Source: Archangium primigenium (GTDB lineage Bacteria; Myxococcota; Myxococcia; Myxococcales; Myxococcaceae). From it: 64,000 nucleotides of DNA. Shown here in pieces: positions 55,897 through 64,000 of the stretch. The stretch covers positions 744,001 through 808,000 of the forward strand of contig NZ_JADWYI010000001.1 of assembly GCF_016904885.1 (NCBI RefSeq), given 5' to 3'. The number at the start of each line of letters is the position of its first letter. The first letter of the stretch is position 1. Below the pieces are notes generated by a model that saw nothing but the letters and a program-made list of their open reading frames with translations, was not told the DNA's origin and did not search any database. Position numbers and translations under genes: made by a program.

Positions 55897-57171
55897 TCAG
55901 CCGGCTTCCGGGGGCCGGGAGGCGGTGAGCACGTCCGCGCGGCCGCGCCACAGGCCGCGCGTGCGCCACAGCCACCCGAGCCCGTAGAGCAGGGACACGC
56001 CGGCCATGGCCCACGAGGCACCATGCAGGCCCAGGGCCTCGGCCGCGGCGCTGGCGGCGAGCGCCGAGGCCCCCGCGCACAGCGTGGCCAGGCACGAGTC
56101 GAGCCCCATCACCCGCCCGCGCAGCCGGTCCGGCGTGCACAACTGCAGGCCGTAGGTGGACAGCACCCACTGCGCGCCGCCGCCCAGGTGCGCGAGCAGC
56201 ACGCACAGCGTGGCCACGGGCAAGGACGGCGCCCAGGGCAGCAGCAGGTAGGCGAGCCCGTACGTCACCATGGAGCCCCCGCACACGAGCAGGAGCCGCC
56301 GCTCGTCGCCGCCCACCCAGCGCTGGCCGAGCAGGGGCCCCAGCATGGCGCCCAGCCCCCGCGCGGCGAGCAGTACGCCCACGCCCTCGTCCCCGGTGGC
56401 GAAGGCGCGCGCGGCGTAGGCGGGCAAGAGCCCCACGATGCCGTTACCCAGCCCCACCCCCACCTTGGTGGTGAGCAGCGCGCGGGTGGGCGGGCTGTCC
56501 CGGGTGGTGCGCCACACCTCGCCCAACTGCCGCCAGGGGCTCTCGGAGGGCGCGGCGTCGGGGTCCGCGCGCTGGAAGGGGCGGCGGATGCCCCACAGGA
56601 GCCCCGCGGAGACGAGGAAGGTGCTGGCGTTGAGCAGCAGGCTCACCTCGCGGCCGAACGCGAGCGTGGCCAGCCCCCCGAGCGCCGCGCCCACGAAGAG
56701 CATGCTGCCCCAGACGCTGCCGAGCGCCGCCTGGGCCAGGGGCAGGTCCTCGGGGTCGACGACGTTGGGGACGGAGGCCTCGGAGACGGGGTCGAAGAAG
56801 GCCGAGAGCGCGGCGAGCAGCGCCACGCACCCGAGCGCGAGCGCCGGCAGCCTCCACGCGAGCGCGGCGAGCATGCCGAGCGCGGGCACGACGCGCAGCA
56901 GGTCCACGGCGATCATCAGGCGGCGGCGGTCCACGCGGTCGGCGAGCACACCGGCCACGGGGGACAAGAGGCTCATGGGCAGCACGCTGGCGGCGAACAC
57001 GGCCGCCGAGGCGCCCAGGGAGCCCGTGGCCTCGGTGACGAAGCCGCTGATGGCCACGAAGGCGAACCAGTCGCCCATCATGGACACGAGCGTGGCGAGG
57101 AAGAGGCGGCGGTAGTCCGCGTTGCGGCCGAGCAGCGCGAGCACCCCGCGCACGGTGAGCGTGGCGGCCAT
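55897..57171 (-). CDS. MFS exporter (EntS-like)
   Basis: A 424-residue, 12-segment MFS protein of the MFS_3 type (RLFLATLVSMMGDWFAFVAISGFV; PMSLLSPVAGVLADRVDRRRLMI with motif A; SVPNVVDPEDLPLAQAALGS). The pattern resembles enterobactin exporters and macrolide pumps. Substrate unknown. ATG 57171 is preferred to GTG 57186. Convergent with the Bor-like gene, divergent from moxR. Confidence 0.9.
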   Translation of the reverse strand: MAATLTVRGVLALLGRNADYRRLFLATLVSMMGDWFAFVAISGFVTEATGSLGASAAVFAASVLPMSLLSPVAGVLADRVDRRRLMIAVDLLRVVPALGMLAALAWRLPALALGCVALLAALSAFFDPVSEASVPNVVDPEDLPLAQAALGSVWGSMLFVGAALGGLATLAFGREVSLLLNASTFLVSAGLLWGIRRPFQRADPDAAPSESPWRQLGEVWRTTRDSPPTRALLTTKVGVGLGNGIVGLLPAYAARAFATGDEGVGVLLAARGLGAMLGPLLGQRWVGGDERRLLLVCGGSMVTYGLAYLLLPWAPSLPVATLCVLLAHLGGGAQWVLSTYGLQLCTPDRLRGRVMGLDSCLATLCAGASALAASAAAEALGLHGASWAMAGVSLLYGLGWLWRTRGLWRGRADVLTASRPPEAG

Positions 57172-57230
57172 GGACAGGGCGCGCACCTTACCCGGGGCGC
57201 GCCCGGGCCTGCTACGCTGCCGGGCCGAAC

Positions 57231-58199
57231 ATGTCCTCTCCGTCCCTGTCCCGCACCGCTCCCGCCGCCGCCGAGCGCGCGTTGATGTCCCGGCTGGCCG
57301 ATCACCTGGAGCGCGTCATCCGGGGCAAGCGCGAGGCGGTGGAGCTGGTCATCTGCGCGGTGGCGGCCGGCGGCCACGTGCTCCTGGAGGACGTGCCGGG
57401 CACGGGCAAGACGACGCTCGCCAAGGTGCTGGCCTCGGGCATCGGCGGGGCCTTCAAGCGGGTGCAGTTCACCCCGGACCTGCTGCCCACGGACATCATC
57501 GGCTCGTCCATCTTCCTGCCCCAGGAGGGACAGTTCCGCTTCCGCCCCGGGCCCCTGTTCGCCAACGTGCTCATCGCGGATGAGATCAACCGGGCCTCGC
57601 CGCGCACGCAGTCCGCGCTCCTGGAGGCGCTCAGCGAGGGCCAGGTGACGGTGGACGGCGAGACGCACTTGCTCGCGCCCCCGTTCCTGTGCCTGGCCAC
57701 GCAGAACCCGGTGGAGTTCCACGGCACCTACCCGCTGCCCGAGGCCTCGCTGGACCGCTTCGCCGTGCAGCTGTCGCTCGGCTACCTGCCCGAGGACGAG
57801 GAGCGCACGCTCTTGATGACGCGCTCGGGGCCGCCGCCGCTCGAGGCCCTGCGGCCGGTGTGCTCGCTGGAGGAGGTGGCGCGCCTGCAGGAGCGGGTGC
57901 AGGCGGTGCGGCTGGAGGAGTCGGTGGCGGACTACCTCTTGCGGCTGGTGCAGGCCACGCGCGGGCACCCGAGCCTGCGGCTGGGCGTGTCCACGCGCGG
58001 GGCGCTGCTGTACGGGCGCATGGGGCGGGCGCGGGCGCTGATGCAGGGGCGCGACTACGTGCTGCCCGAGGACTTGAAGGCGCTCGCGGTGCCGGTGCTG
58101 GCCCACCGCCTGGTGCTCGACACCCGGGCGCGCTACGCGGGCTCGGACAAGCGGGTGCTGATGCAGGAGCTGCTCGGCGCGGTGCCGGTGCCCCGCTAG
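57231..58199 (+). CDS. MoxR family AAA+ ATPase
   Basis: A 322-residue MoxR AAA+ ATPase. Walker A EDVPGTGKTTLAK (54-66), Walker B VLIADEINRASPRTQSALLEA, sensor ATQNPVEFHGTYPLPEASLDRF, and C-terminal lid with GVSTRGALLYGRMGRA. MoxR proteins act as chaperones, often with DUF58 and transglutaminase partners. Here those partners are at 59361 and 60563, but a PIN/HTH pair sits between. Stop shared as CTAG with the PIN gene. Confidence 0.94.
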   Translation: MSSPSLSRTAPAAAERALMSRLADHLERVIRGKREAVELVICAVAAGGHVLLEDVPGTGKTTLAKVLASGIGGAFKRVQFTPDLLPTDIIGSSIFLPQEGQFRFRPGPLFANVLIADEINRASPRTQSALLEALSEGQVTVDGETHLLAPPFLCLATQNPVEFHGTYPLPEASLDRFAVQLSLGYLPEDEERTLLMTRSGPPPLEALRPVCSLEEVARLQERVQAVRLEESVADYLLRLVQATRGHPSLRLGVSTRGALLYGRMGRARALMQGRDYVLPEDLKALAVPVLAHRLVLDTRARYAGSDKRVLMQELLGAVPVPR

Positions 58200-58762
58200 G
58201 GATTGAGCAGTCCTCGGAGCCGGGCGGCCGCGCGGACCAGTCCATTGCGATGCAAGGCGTCCAGCACCTCGGTCGGGCTCTTCGGGGGATGCTGCAGGGC
58301 CGCCGCCTGGGCCTGGACCACCCGGAGCACGACGTCCGCGCGCAGGCCGATGAGATCGAGCACGAAGTTGTCCGGGGTCTGGGCCTCCAGGCCCAGGGGG
58401 ACGAGCAGCCCTCGGGGGAAGTCCTTGAGGTTGCTCGTGACGATGACCTGGGCCCCACAGCGCACGGCGGCGGCCACCACGTGCCGGTCCGCTGGGTCCG
58501 GCAGGCCATGGAGGCCCTCGATGAGGGGCTCGTAGCCCGTCACCTCGACGTCCAACACGGCCCGCTCCAGGGCGCTCCGACTGCGCCCGAGCCGCTCTTC
58601 CGTCAGATCGGACCGCTGCCGTCGGATGGCATGGAAACACTCGTCCAGGAGGGTCCGGGTCCACTTCACCTGGCACAGCCCCGTCCGTCCCAACCGGACG
58701 AGCAAGTCCCTCTGGGGCGCGGGGTAGAGGACACACGCGTCGTACAGCACGATGAATGGCAA
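58196..58762 (-). CDS. PIN-domain toxin-like protein
   Basis: A 188-residue PIN protein: FIVLYDACVLYPAPQRDLLVRL (first Asp), WTRTLLDECFHAIRRQ (Glu), LPDPADRHVVAAAVRCGAQVIVTSNLKDFP (Asp cluster). This is the VapC/COG-type PIN_3 pattern with an RNase site. The start is TTG 58762 (after AGGAGGGCCCCGCC); no ATG is available in frame near it. Divergent from an HTH gene across 117 bp. Probable toxin of a type II-like pair. Confidence 0.85.
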   Translation of the reverse strand: MPFIVLYDACVLYPAPQRDLLVRLGRTGLCQVKWTRTLLDECFHAIRRQRSDLTEERLGRSRSALERAVLDVEVTGYEPLIEGLHGLPDPADRHVVAAAVRCGAQVIVTSNLKDFPRGLLVPLGLEAQTPDNFVLDLIGLRADVVLRVVQAQAAALQHPPKSPTEVLDALHRNGLVRAAARLRGLLNP

Positions 58763-58818
58763 GGCGGGGCCCTCCTGGGGAGGAGGCCGAGCAAGCCGTG
58801 TGCCGGTACATATGCCCG

Positions 58819-58854
58819 TTGCGATTGCTGCGATTATTGCGAATATTGCGGAGG
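58819..58854. repeat. Four 9-bp tandem repeats in PIN/HTH intergenic region, likely operator
   Basis: Four consecutive 9-mers read TTGCGATTG, CTGCGATTA, TTGCGAATA and TTGCGGAGG (58819-58854), consensus TTGCGAWTA, degenerating toward the HTH gene. They lie between the divergent PIN and HTH genes, 26 bp before the HTH start. Their AT-rich nature stands out from the surroundings. Best explained as iteron-like operator sites for the HTH protein. Confidence 0.65.
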
Positions 58855-58879
58855 GAACGCCTCCAGGGGGACGGGTCAC

Positions 58880-59353
58880 ATGGCGAAAGCGCTGAACCTG
58901 AACGATGTGCGGCCGCCGAGCGAGGCCGAGTGTCGGGACGCCGCGGCGGCGGTCCGGGCGCTCGCGCCGCTCCTCAAGCGAGCCCGGCGCAAGGTGGCCT
59001 CGGTGGCGCTCCGCGCGGAGGGGCCGGGCGAGCCCGTGTCCATTCCAGTCCCCCGGAGCGCGGTCGTCCTGCTCGTGGAGATCCTGGAGCAGATGGCCCG
59101 GGGCAACGCGGTGACGCTCGTCCCCGTCCACGCCGAGCTGACGACCCAGGAGGCCGCCCAGCTGCTCAACGTCTCGCGGCCCTTCCTCATCGGTCTGCTG
59201 GAGCAGGGGCGGATCGCCTTCCACAAGACGGGCACCCACCGCCGCATCCGCTTCGCGGACCTGCTCGCCTTCAAGCAGGCGGAGGAGCGGCGTCAGGACG
59301 TGGCCCTGAATGAACTGGCGGCGGAAGCCCAGGCGCTCGATCTCGGCTATTAA
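58880..59353 (+). CDS. HTH_17 (excisionase-like) DNA-binding protein, putative antitoxin
   Basis: A 157-residue protein. Residues about 85-135 are a MerR/excisionase helix-turn-helix: LTTQEAAQLLNVSRPFLIGLL, GRIAFHKTGTHRRIRFADLLAFK. The N-terminal ~75 residues are helical. This type is often the antitoxin beside PIN toxins. Here toxin and antitoxin are transcribed apart from a shared region with tandem repeats. The stop is 7 bp before the DUF58 ATG, so DUF58 may be transcribed from the HTH promoter. Confidence 0.82.
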   Translation: MAKALNLNDVRPPSEAECRDAAAAVRALAPLLKRARRKVASVALRAEGPGEPVSIPVPRSAVVLLVEILEQMARGNAVTLVPVHAELTTQEAAQLLNVSRPFLIGLLEQGRIAFHKTGTHRRIRFADLLAFKQAEERRQDVALNELAAEAQALDLGY

Positions 59354-59360
59354 TGCCGTC

Positions 59361-60566
59361 ATGGCGCAGCGCCGCTGGTCGTTCTTCATGCCCGCCGAGG
59401 AGCACGGCTTCATCCGGGCGCTCTCGGATCGCTACCACGGGTGGTTCACCCCCGTGGGGCGCGTGGTGCTCTGGGCCGCGCTCGCCACGGGCTTCCTGCT
59501 CCTGGGCGGGCTCGTCACCCAGCTCGTGCTCTTCTTCTCCTTCGCCTTCTGCGCGCTCGGGCTCGGGCTGCTCGTGGGGCTGCCCTTCCGGCCCCGGGTG
59601 ACGCTCACCCGGCTGTTGCCCCCGCCCGTGTCCGCCGGAGACACGCTGAGCTACCGCGTGCGCGTGCACAACCCCGGCCGCTGGCCCGTGCGCCACCTGC
59701 TCGTCGAGGAGCGCGCCCTGCCCGCCGAGCTGCGCCGGGTGGAGGAGCCCCCCCTCATCGACGTGCTCGCGCCGGGCGCCTCCACCGAGGTGACGCTGCG
59801 CCTGCAGTGCACCACCCGGGGCGTCTACGTGCTCGGCGCCCTGCAGGTGGCGAGCGTGTTTCCCTCGGGCCTGGTCAAGGGCACGCGGCGCTCGGGCGCG
59901 AAGGATCGGGTGCTCGTCTACCCGCGCTTCACGCCCCTGGAGTCGCTCGACGTGCCCCACGGGCGCAACCACCAGCCCGGCGGCATCGCGGTGGCCAGCC
60001 GCGTGGGCGACTCCACCGAGTTCTCCGGCACGCGCGACTGGCACGAGGGAGACCGGCCCCGGGACATCCACTGGCCCTCGTTCGCGCGCACCGGCCGCCT
60101 GGTGGTCAAGGAGTACCAGGAGGAGTTCTTCGTGCGGCTGGCCCTGGTGCTGGACGTGCAGTCGCGCTCGCGGCGCGAGGACGTGGTGCTGGAGCGGGCG
60201 CTGTCGCTGGCGGCCGGGCTGGCGGACGTGCTCGCGCGCCAGGAGTACCTCCTGGACGTCTTCGCCGCGGGCCCGCGGGTGTTCCAGTTCCAGGCCGGAA
60301 GGGCGCTCGCGCACGTGGAGCACGTCTTGGAAATCCTCGCGGCGCTCGAGTCCGGGGAACGGCTGGACGTGGACGCGCTGGAGGCGGTGCTCCTGCCCGA
60401 GGCGAGCCGGCTGTCGGCGGTGCTCTTCGTGGTGACGCGCTGGGAGCCCGAGCGCGCGGCGATGGTGGCGCGACTGGAGGCGCGGGGCGTGGCGGTGCGG
60501 GTGTTCGTGGTGCACGAGGAGGGGCCGCCCGAGGAGCTGGCCCCCGAGGCCCGGAGGGCGGCATGA
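59361..60566 (+). CDS. DUF58 family membrane protein
   Basis: A 401-residue protein: two membrane segments in residues 30-75 (VGRVVLWAALATGFLLLGGLV), a beta-sandwich domain, then the DUF58 signature STEFSGTRDWHEGDRPRDIHW and a vWA-like C-terminus. DUF58 proteins act with MoxR ATPases. ATG 59361 is chosen since an upstream start would overlap the HTH gene. The stop overlaps the next gene (ATGA). Confidence 0.92.
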   Translation: MAQRRWSFFMPAEEHGFIRALSDRYHGWFTPVGRVVLWAALATGFLLLGGLVTQLVLFFSFAFCALGLGLLVGLPFRPRVTLTRLLPPPVSAGDTLSYRVRVHNPGRWPVRHLLVEERALPAELRRVEEPPLIDVLAPGASTEVTLRLQCTTRGVYVLGALQVASVFPSGLVKGTRRSGAKDRVLVYPRFTPLESLDVPHGRNHQPGGIAVASRVGDSTEFSGTRDWHEGDRPRDIHWPSFARTGRLVVKEYQEEFFVRLALVLDVQSRSRREDVVLERALSLAAGLADVLARQEYLLDVFAAGPRVFQFQAGRALAHVEHVLEILAALESGERLDVDALEAVLLPEASRLSAVLFVVTRWEPERAAMVARLEARGVAVRVFVVHEEGPPEELAPEARRAA

Positions 60567-62497
60567 GGGACGTGCGTCCGCGCGCGGTGCTGGGCCGGCT
60601 GTTCGACGTGTCGCCCGTGCTGGCGGCACTCGCGCTGCACGCGGTGGCGCATGGCCGCTGGGTCGTGTGCGCGCCGGTGATGGTGGCGCTCGCGGTCGTG
60701 GTGGCCCGGGACGCGCGGGTGCGCTACTCGCCCGCGCGGTTGATTGGCGCGGGGGTGGTGGGCACCGCCGTGGGCACGGCCATGTTGTGGGTGAGCGTGC
60801 CGCCCACGGGGATCTTCCCGGCCTCCTTCTTCGGCCCCCTGTGTGGCGCGCTGGGCGGCCTGAGTGTCTTCTGTGCCCTGGGCCGCGAGCGCGGCTACGC
60901 GTGGACGTACGCGTGCCTGCTCGTGTCGCTGAGCCTGCGGGTGCGCGGCATGGGCGAGGGCCTGTGGGTGCTCGGGCTCGTGGCGGTGAGCGTGCTGGCG
61001 GTGGGGGCGCGCGAGAGTGGCCTCCTGCGCTCGGGCGGGTGGGGGCTCGCGGGCTTCGGGGTCTTCCTGCTGCTGCTCTTCGGGGGCTCGGGGCTGCTGG
61101 TCGTCACCCTGTGGCGGGCCGAGGGCAAGCTCGTGGAGCTGCTCTACCAGTTCACGCGGGGGGCGGCGCCGGGCGTGGGCGTGGACTTCCAGTCCCAGGT
61201 GGACCTGCGCACGGTGGAGCGCAAGCCGCCGGGCTCCGAGCGGCCCCTGCTGGTGCTCTCGGGGGGCGCGCCCGAGCGGCTGCGCACGCGGGTGTTCGAC
61301 ACCTTCGACGGCGCGCACTGGACGACATCCGAGGCGCTGGCGGACACGACGCTCCAGCCGCCCTCCCCGCCCGTTGCCAAGGCGCGCTGGCTGACGATGA
61401 CGGTGCTCTCACCGGTGGGCCAGTGGCTGCCGACGCCCGGGGGCACGCTCGCGGTGGAGGGCTCGCTGGCGCGGATGTATGGCGGCTGGGTGTGGATGGG
61501 CAAGGACCTGGCGGGGGCGCCCCTGGCGCTGCGGGGCGACGCGGCGGAGCGGCTGCCCGAGGAGGCCCCGCCGGGGCCCGCGCTCACCGCGCTGCCCGAG
61601 TCCCTGCGCGCGGAGCTGCGGCCCCTGGCGCTCGGGCTCACGGCGGAGGCGGCGAGCCCGCGGGCGAAGGCCGAGCGGTTGGAGGCGTACTTCCGCGACG
61701 GCTACGAGTACTCGTTGAACGTGGACCTGGCGGGCGAGGGCAGCGCGCTGGCGGTGCTGGTGCGCGAGAAGCGCGCGGCGTACTGCACGTACTTCGCGAG
61801 CGCCATGGCGGCGCTGTTGCGCTCGGTGGACGTGCCCGCGCGGATGGTGGGGGGCTTCGCGCCGGGGGAGGGCAATGCGCTCCTGGGCGCCGCGCTGGTG
61901 CGCGAGCGGGACGCGCACGCCTGGGTGGAGGTGTACCTCGCGGACGAGGGCCGCTACGTGGCGTTCGATCCCACGCCCTGGCGCAGCCGGGACGAGGCGT
62001 TGGGGCTGGTGAAGGAGCCGTCGGGGCGGGTGGGGCAGGTGTTCGAGGCCCTGGGCATCGTCCTGCGGGAGTTGGGAGCGGGGCTGTACCACCAGCCGCT
62101 CGCGCGGCTGCGGGCGTGGGCGGGCTCACCGGGGTTCTGGGGGCTCGTCATCGTGGGGGCGCTGTGGCGCTGGGGCCGGCGGTGGCGGGCGCGGGGGCCG
62201 GTGGCACGGCGCAAGGGCCTGGGGACGCGGGACACACGGCTCGTGGCGGTGTACGCGCGCTATTTGAAGACGCTGGAGCGGCGGGCGCGCCTGGTGCCGC
62301 ACCCGACGGAGACGGACGAGGAGCTGCTCGGGCGGCTCAGGGTGGCGCGGGGCGAGGCGGTGGCGGCGCTCGCCGCGGCCTTCCTGGAGGACTACCGCGA
62401 GGCGCGCTACCGGGGTGGGGCCGTGGATCCGACGCGCATGGCGGCCGGGGTGGAGCGCCTGGACGCGGCGCTGCGCGAGGCCGTGCCCGGGGGCTAG
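60563..62497 (+). CDS. TgpA-like membrane transglutaminase
   Basis: A 644-residue protein with about six to seven membrane segments in the first 190 residues, a periplasmic transglutaminase core and a last membrane segment near 525. Catalytic triad: Cys408 in AAYCTYFAS, His452 in DAHAWVEVY, Asp469 in FDPTPWRS. The C-terminal cytosolic DUF4129-like region follows (EELLGRLRVARGEAVAAL). It belongs to the TgpA/DUF3488 family of P. aeruginosa, essential for growth there. Stop shared as CTAG with tcmP. Confidence 0.93.
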   Translation: MRDVRPRAVLGRLFDVSPVLAALALHAVAHGRWVVCAPVMVALAVVVARDARVRYSPARLIGAGVVGTAVGTAMLWVSVPPTGIFPASFFGPLCGALGGLSVFCALGRERGYAWTYACLLVSLSLRVRGMGEGLWVLGLVAVSVLAVGARESGLLRSGGWGLAGFGVFLLLLFGGSGLLVVTLWRAEGKLVELLYQFTRGAAPGVGVDFQSQVDLRTVERKPPGSERPLLVLSGGAPERLRTRVFDTFDGAHWTTSEALADTTLQPPSPPVAKARWLTMTVLSPVGQWLPTPGGTLAVEGSLARMYGGWVWMGKDLAGAPLALRGDAAERLPEEAPPGPALTALPESLRAELRPLALGLTAEAASPRAKAERLEAYFRDGYEYSLNVDLAGEGSALAVLVREKRAAYCTYFASAMAALLRSVDVPARMVGGFAPGEGNALLGAALVRERDAHAWVEVYLADEGRYVAFDPTPWRSRDEALGLVKEPSGRVGQVFEALGIVLRELGAGLYHQPLARLRAWAGSPGFWGLVIVGALWRWGRRWRARGPVARRKGLGTRDTRLVAVYARYLKTLERRARLVPHPTETDEELLGRLRVARGEAVAALAAAFLEDYREARYRGGAVDPTRMAAGVERLDAALREAVPGG

Positions 62498-63684
62498 CTG
62501 ACCTTCTCTCCGTTCCACTCGAGCAGGATGCCTTTGTTTCGCGCGAGAACTCTCGACCGCGGAGGGCGGTTCTTGACGGTGAGCAGTCCCTGTTCGGACC
62601 ACTCGTCGAGCCATTCGCGGAGGTCGGATTCCCAGACCATGGGTGCCATCAGTGCGAATGCCCACGCATCGTCATAGCTGACACGACTTCTCTCCGAGAG
62701 CCATTTTTTGAGCTGCCTTTGGCACTTGTCGAGGTAGCGTTCTCTCAGCAAGTCATAATGTCTTGAACTGCGCAGTGGAGTTTCTTGGAAGAAACTGGAT
62801 TGCTGTCCAGATTGCTTTTCCTGCTTTCTCTTTTGGACCGTGGCACGTGCTTCTTCCATGTTTTGCATGGCCTTCTTTTCGACTTCCTTGAAGACCTCTA
62901 CGCCCTTTGCATTGCGCGTCGCGTAGATGAGGTGAAAATGAGTTTTGTCGAACTCGGGATGTAGAACGATGGCGCAGCAAACATGTCTGAATTTCCCTGC
63001 TCTCTTCAGGCATTGCATATAGAAGGACACGGCGGCGTCCTCCCTGTCTTGTTCTGCCCTGCCCGCGAGCTTTTCTCGGAACCCATCAGAGCCAAAAAGC
63101 TGTTTGAAAGACTCGTGGCTCTGCTCAAGAGGTGACGTGATGAACCTCTTGATGTGGCTAGTCATGAAGTTGATGAGCACTTCACCGGGTTCTGACTGGA
63201 GCAAGGGTTGGATGGTCGTCATTGAGAAGCCAGTCCATCCCTTGGGGTCGATGAATATGAAGGGAAATGTTTTGGGACGATCCTTTTCTATGAAGGAGAG
63301 GATGTCGCCAATAGACGCTTCGAGCGGGGCGTTCTTTGTTTCGATGTGGGCGTGCTGGATTGTGTCTGTATACGCTTTGAGCAGGGTGTGTGATTGTCGA
63401 TTCTTTTCGATAAAGAAACAGCGAATGCCAAGTTCATGGCCATTGCGTTCGAGGACCCTCCGCGCTTTGCGCAATTCTTCAAGCGCAATGGCGAATGAAC
63501 TGTCCTCGAAGTTTTCGGACTTCAAGTTCCAGGGACCGGAGAAGCCGTCCACATAGGTGATGCTTTTCCACTTCGTGCCTACAATGAGTGCAAATCGCTC
63601 AAGGTACTTCCTCAAGATGAAATGTTTGACGAGCGTCTGCTCGCGTCCTTCGTAGTGGGCGTCCCCCGGTGCGCCTTCGTTCAT
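62494..63684 (-). CDS. tcmP: Three-Cys-motif partner protein TcmP
   Basis: A 396-residue protein matching the TcmP (TIGR04474) family: VKHFILRKYLERFALIVGTKWK, ITYVDGFSGPWNLKSE, PFIFIDPKGWTGFSM, VLINFMTSHIKRFI. The motifs YVDGFSG and FIDPKGW recall a methyltransferase-like or nuclease-like core, function not established. GC is far below the neighbours (29 and 26 of 60 on two lines by hand count versus over 40 elsewhere). Paired with the DUF5131 gene just upstream, as is typical for this family. Likely acquired. Confidence 0.9.
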   Translation of the reverse strand: MNEGAPGDAHYEGREQTLVKHFILRKYLERFALIVGTKWKSITYVDGFSGPWNLKSENFEDSSFAIALEELRKARRVLERNGHELGIRCFFIEKNRQSHTLLKAYTDTIQHAHIETKNAPLEASIGDILSFIEKDRPKTFPFIFIDPKGWTGFSMTTIQPLLQSEPGEVLINFMTSHIKRFITSPLEQSHESFKQLFGSDGFREKLAGRAEQDREDAAVSFYMQCLKRAGKFRHVCCAIVLHPEFDKTHFHLIYATRNAKGVEVFKEVEKKAMQNMEEARATVQKRKQEKQSGQQSSFFQETPLRSSRHYDLLRERYLDKCQRQLKKWLSERSRVSYDDAWAFALMAPMVWESDLREWLDEWSEQGLLTVKNRPPRSRVLARNKGILLEWNGEKVS

Positions 63685-63693
63685 ATTTCAAGT

Positions 63694-64000
63694 CTACACG
63701 ATGGCGGCCTGTTCAATCGCGAGCCGCTCGATGACGCGCATCCGCTGACTCCGCTCGGGCATGGGGACGGACGCACTCGTGGGAAGTTCGTCGTGGGTCC
63801 GTCCTTCCAACTCGCGTCCGGTCTGACTCTTGCGGACGCCTCCCCACTGTTTGAAGAAGAAGGGGACGCCAGCCTGTTGGCACTGGTCTCTCAGCGACGT
63901 GACCCATTCGGGTTTCATGGGCCGAGCACCCGCGCCGCTCTCCCCTCCGACGATGACCCAATGGATGCCCTCCAGGTGGACCGTGCCGAGCGACTCCAGG
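63694..64000 (-). CDS. DUF5131 (phage Gp37/Gp68-like) protein, C-terminal part
   Basis: The gene runs off the right edge; about 102 residues are visible. The text HWVIVGGESGAGARPMKPEW, VTSLRDQCQQAGVPFFFKQW and GGVRKSQTGRELEGRTHDELP matches the phage Gp37/Gp68 (DUF5131) family closely. It is the usual partner of TcmP; its stop is 9 bp from the tcmP start. The first part of the protein with the cysteine motif lies outside the window. Confidence 0.9.
   Translation of the reverse strand, partial: LESLGTVHLEGIHWVIVGGESGAGARPMKPEWVTSLRDQCQQAGVPFFFKQWGGVRKSQTGRELEGRTHDELPTSASVPMPERSQRMRVIERLAIEQAAIV

Overview
The window looks like the chromosome of a myxobacterium of the Cystobacter/Archangium type. 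Most genes are very GC-rich, start on ATG or GTG and carry many lipoprotein signals, and several families are typical of Myxococcales (bactofilin BacM, DUF2378, DUF2380/TIGR02269 lipoproteins, many hybrid-type histidine kinases). The species assignment is inference. The left end is origin-proximal: the 3' end of rsmG, a 16-site parS array (2609-3719), and the parA-parB-bacM-lipoprotein operon (3912-6900).

From 6.9 to 20.5 kb lie an SDR oxidoreductase and LysR regulator, an ergothioneine pair (egtB-egtD) flanked by two histidine kinases with alike N-terminal sensor regions, a secreted alpha/beta hydrolase, an M50 protease with CBS domains next to a stand-alone CBS protein, an MFS transporter and a YjjJ/HipA-like kinase. 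From 20.8 to 28.2 kb is an accessory stretch: a lipoprotein with a defensin-like six-cysteine domain, a translationally coupled M50-like / DUF2380 lipoprotein / putative immunity triplet, a GT-C-like membrane protein, and a coupled AAA ATPase + PIN pair of lower GC.

From 28.2 to 43.2 kb come cell-surface and secreted proteins (LamG, LRR lipoprotein, SGNH esterase with repeats, C1q-like protein, two tandem paralogous six-cysteine lipoproteins, a second lipoprotein/putative immunity pair), a GH63 glucosidase and small metabolic enzymes. From 43.3 to 52.3 kb are a PAS-GAF histidine kinase, two aldo/keto reductases, a DUF2378 protein, a spore-photoproduct-lyase-like radical SAM protein and a membrane chemoreceptor. 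From 52.5 to 62.5 kb are an MrpA-MrpB pair without the other Mrp subunits, a Bor-like lipoprotein, an exporter, and the MoxR-DUF58-transglutaminase set, which is interrupted by a divergent PIN/HTH toxin-antitoxin-like pair with a tandem-repeat operator. The window ends in a clearly foreign, low-GC TcmP / DUF5131 (phage Gp37/Gp68-like) pair cut by the right edge.

No rRNA, tRNA, CRISPR array, transposase or integrase was seen. All calls are from reading the sequence; no database search was possible.
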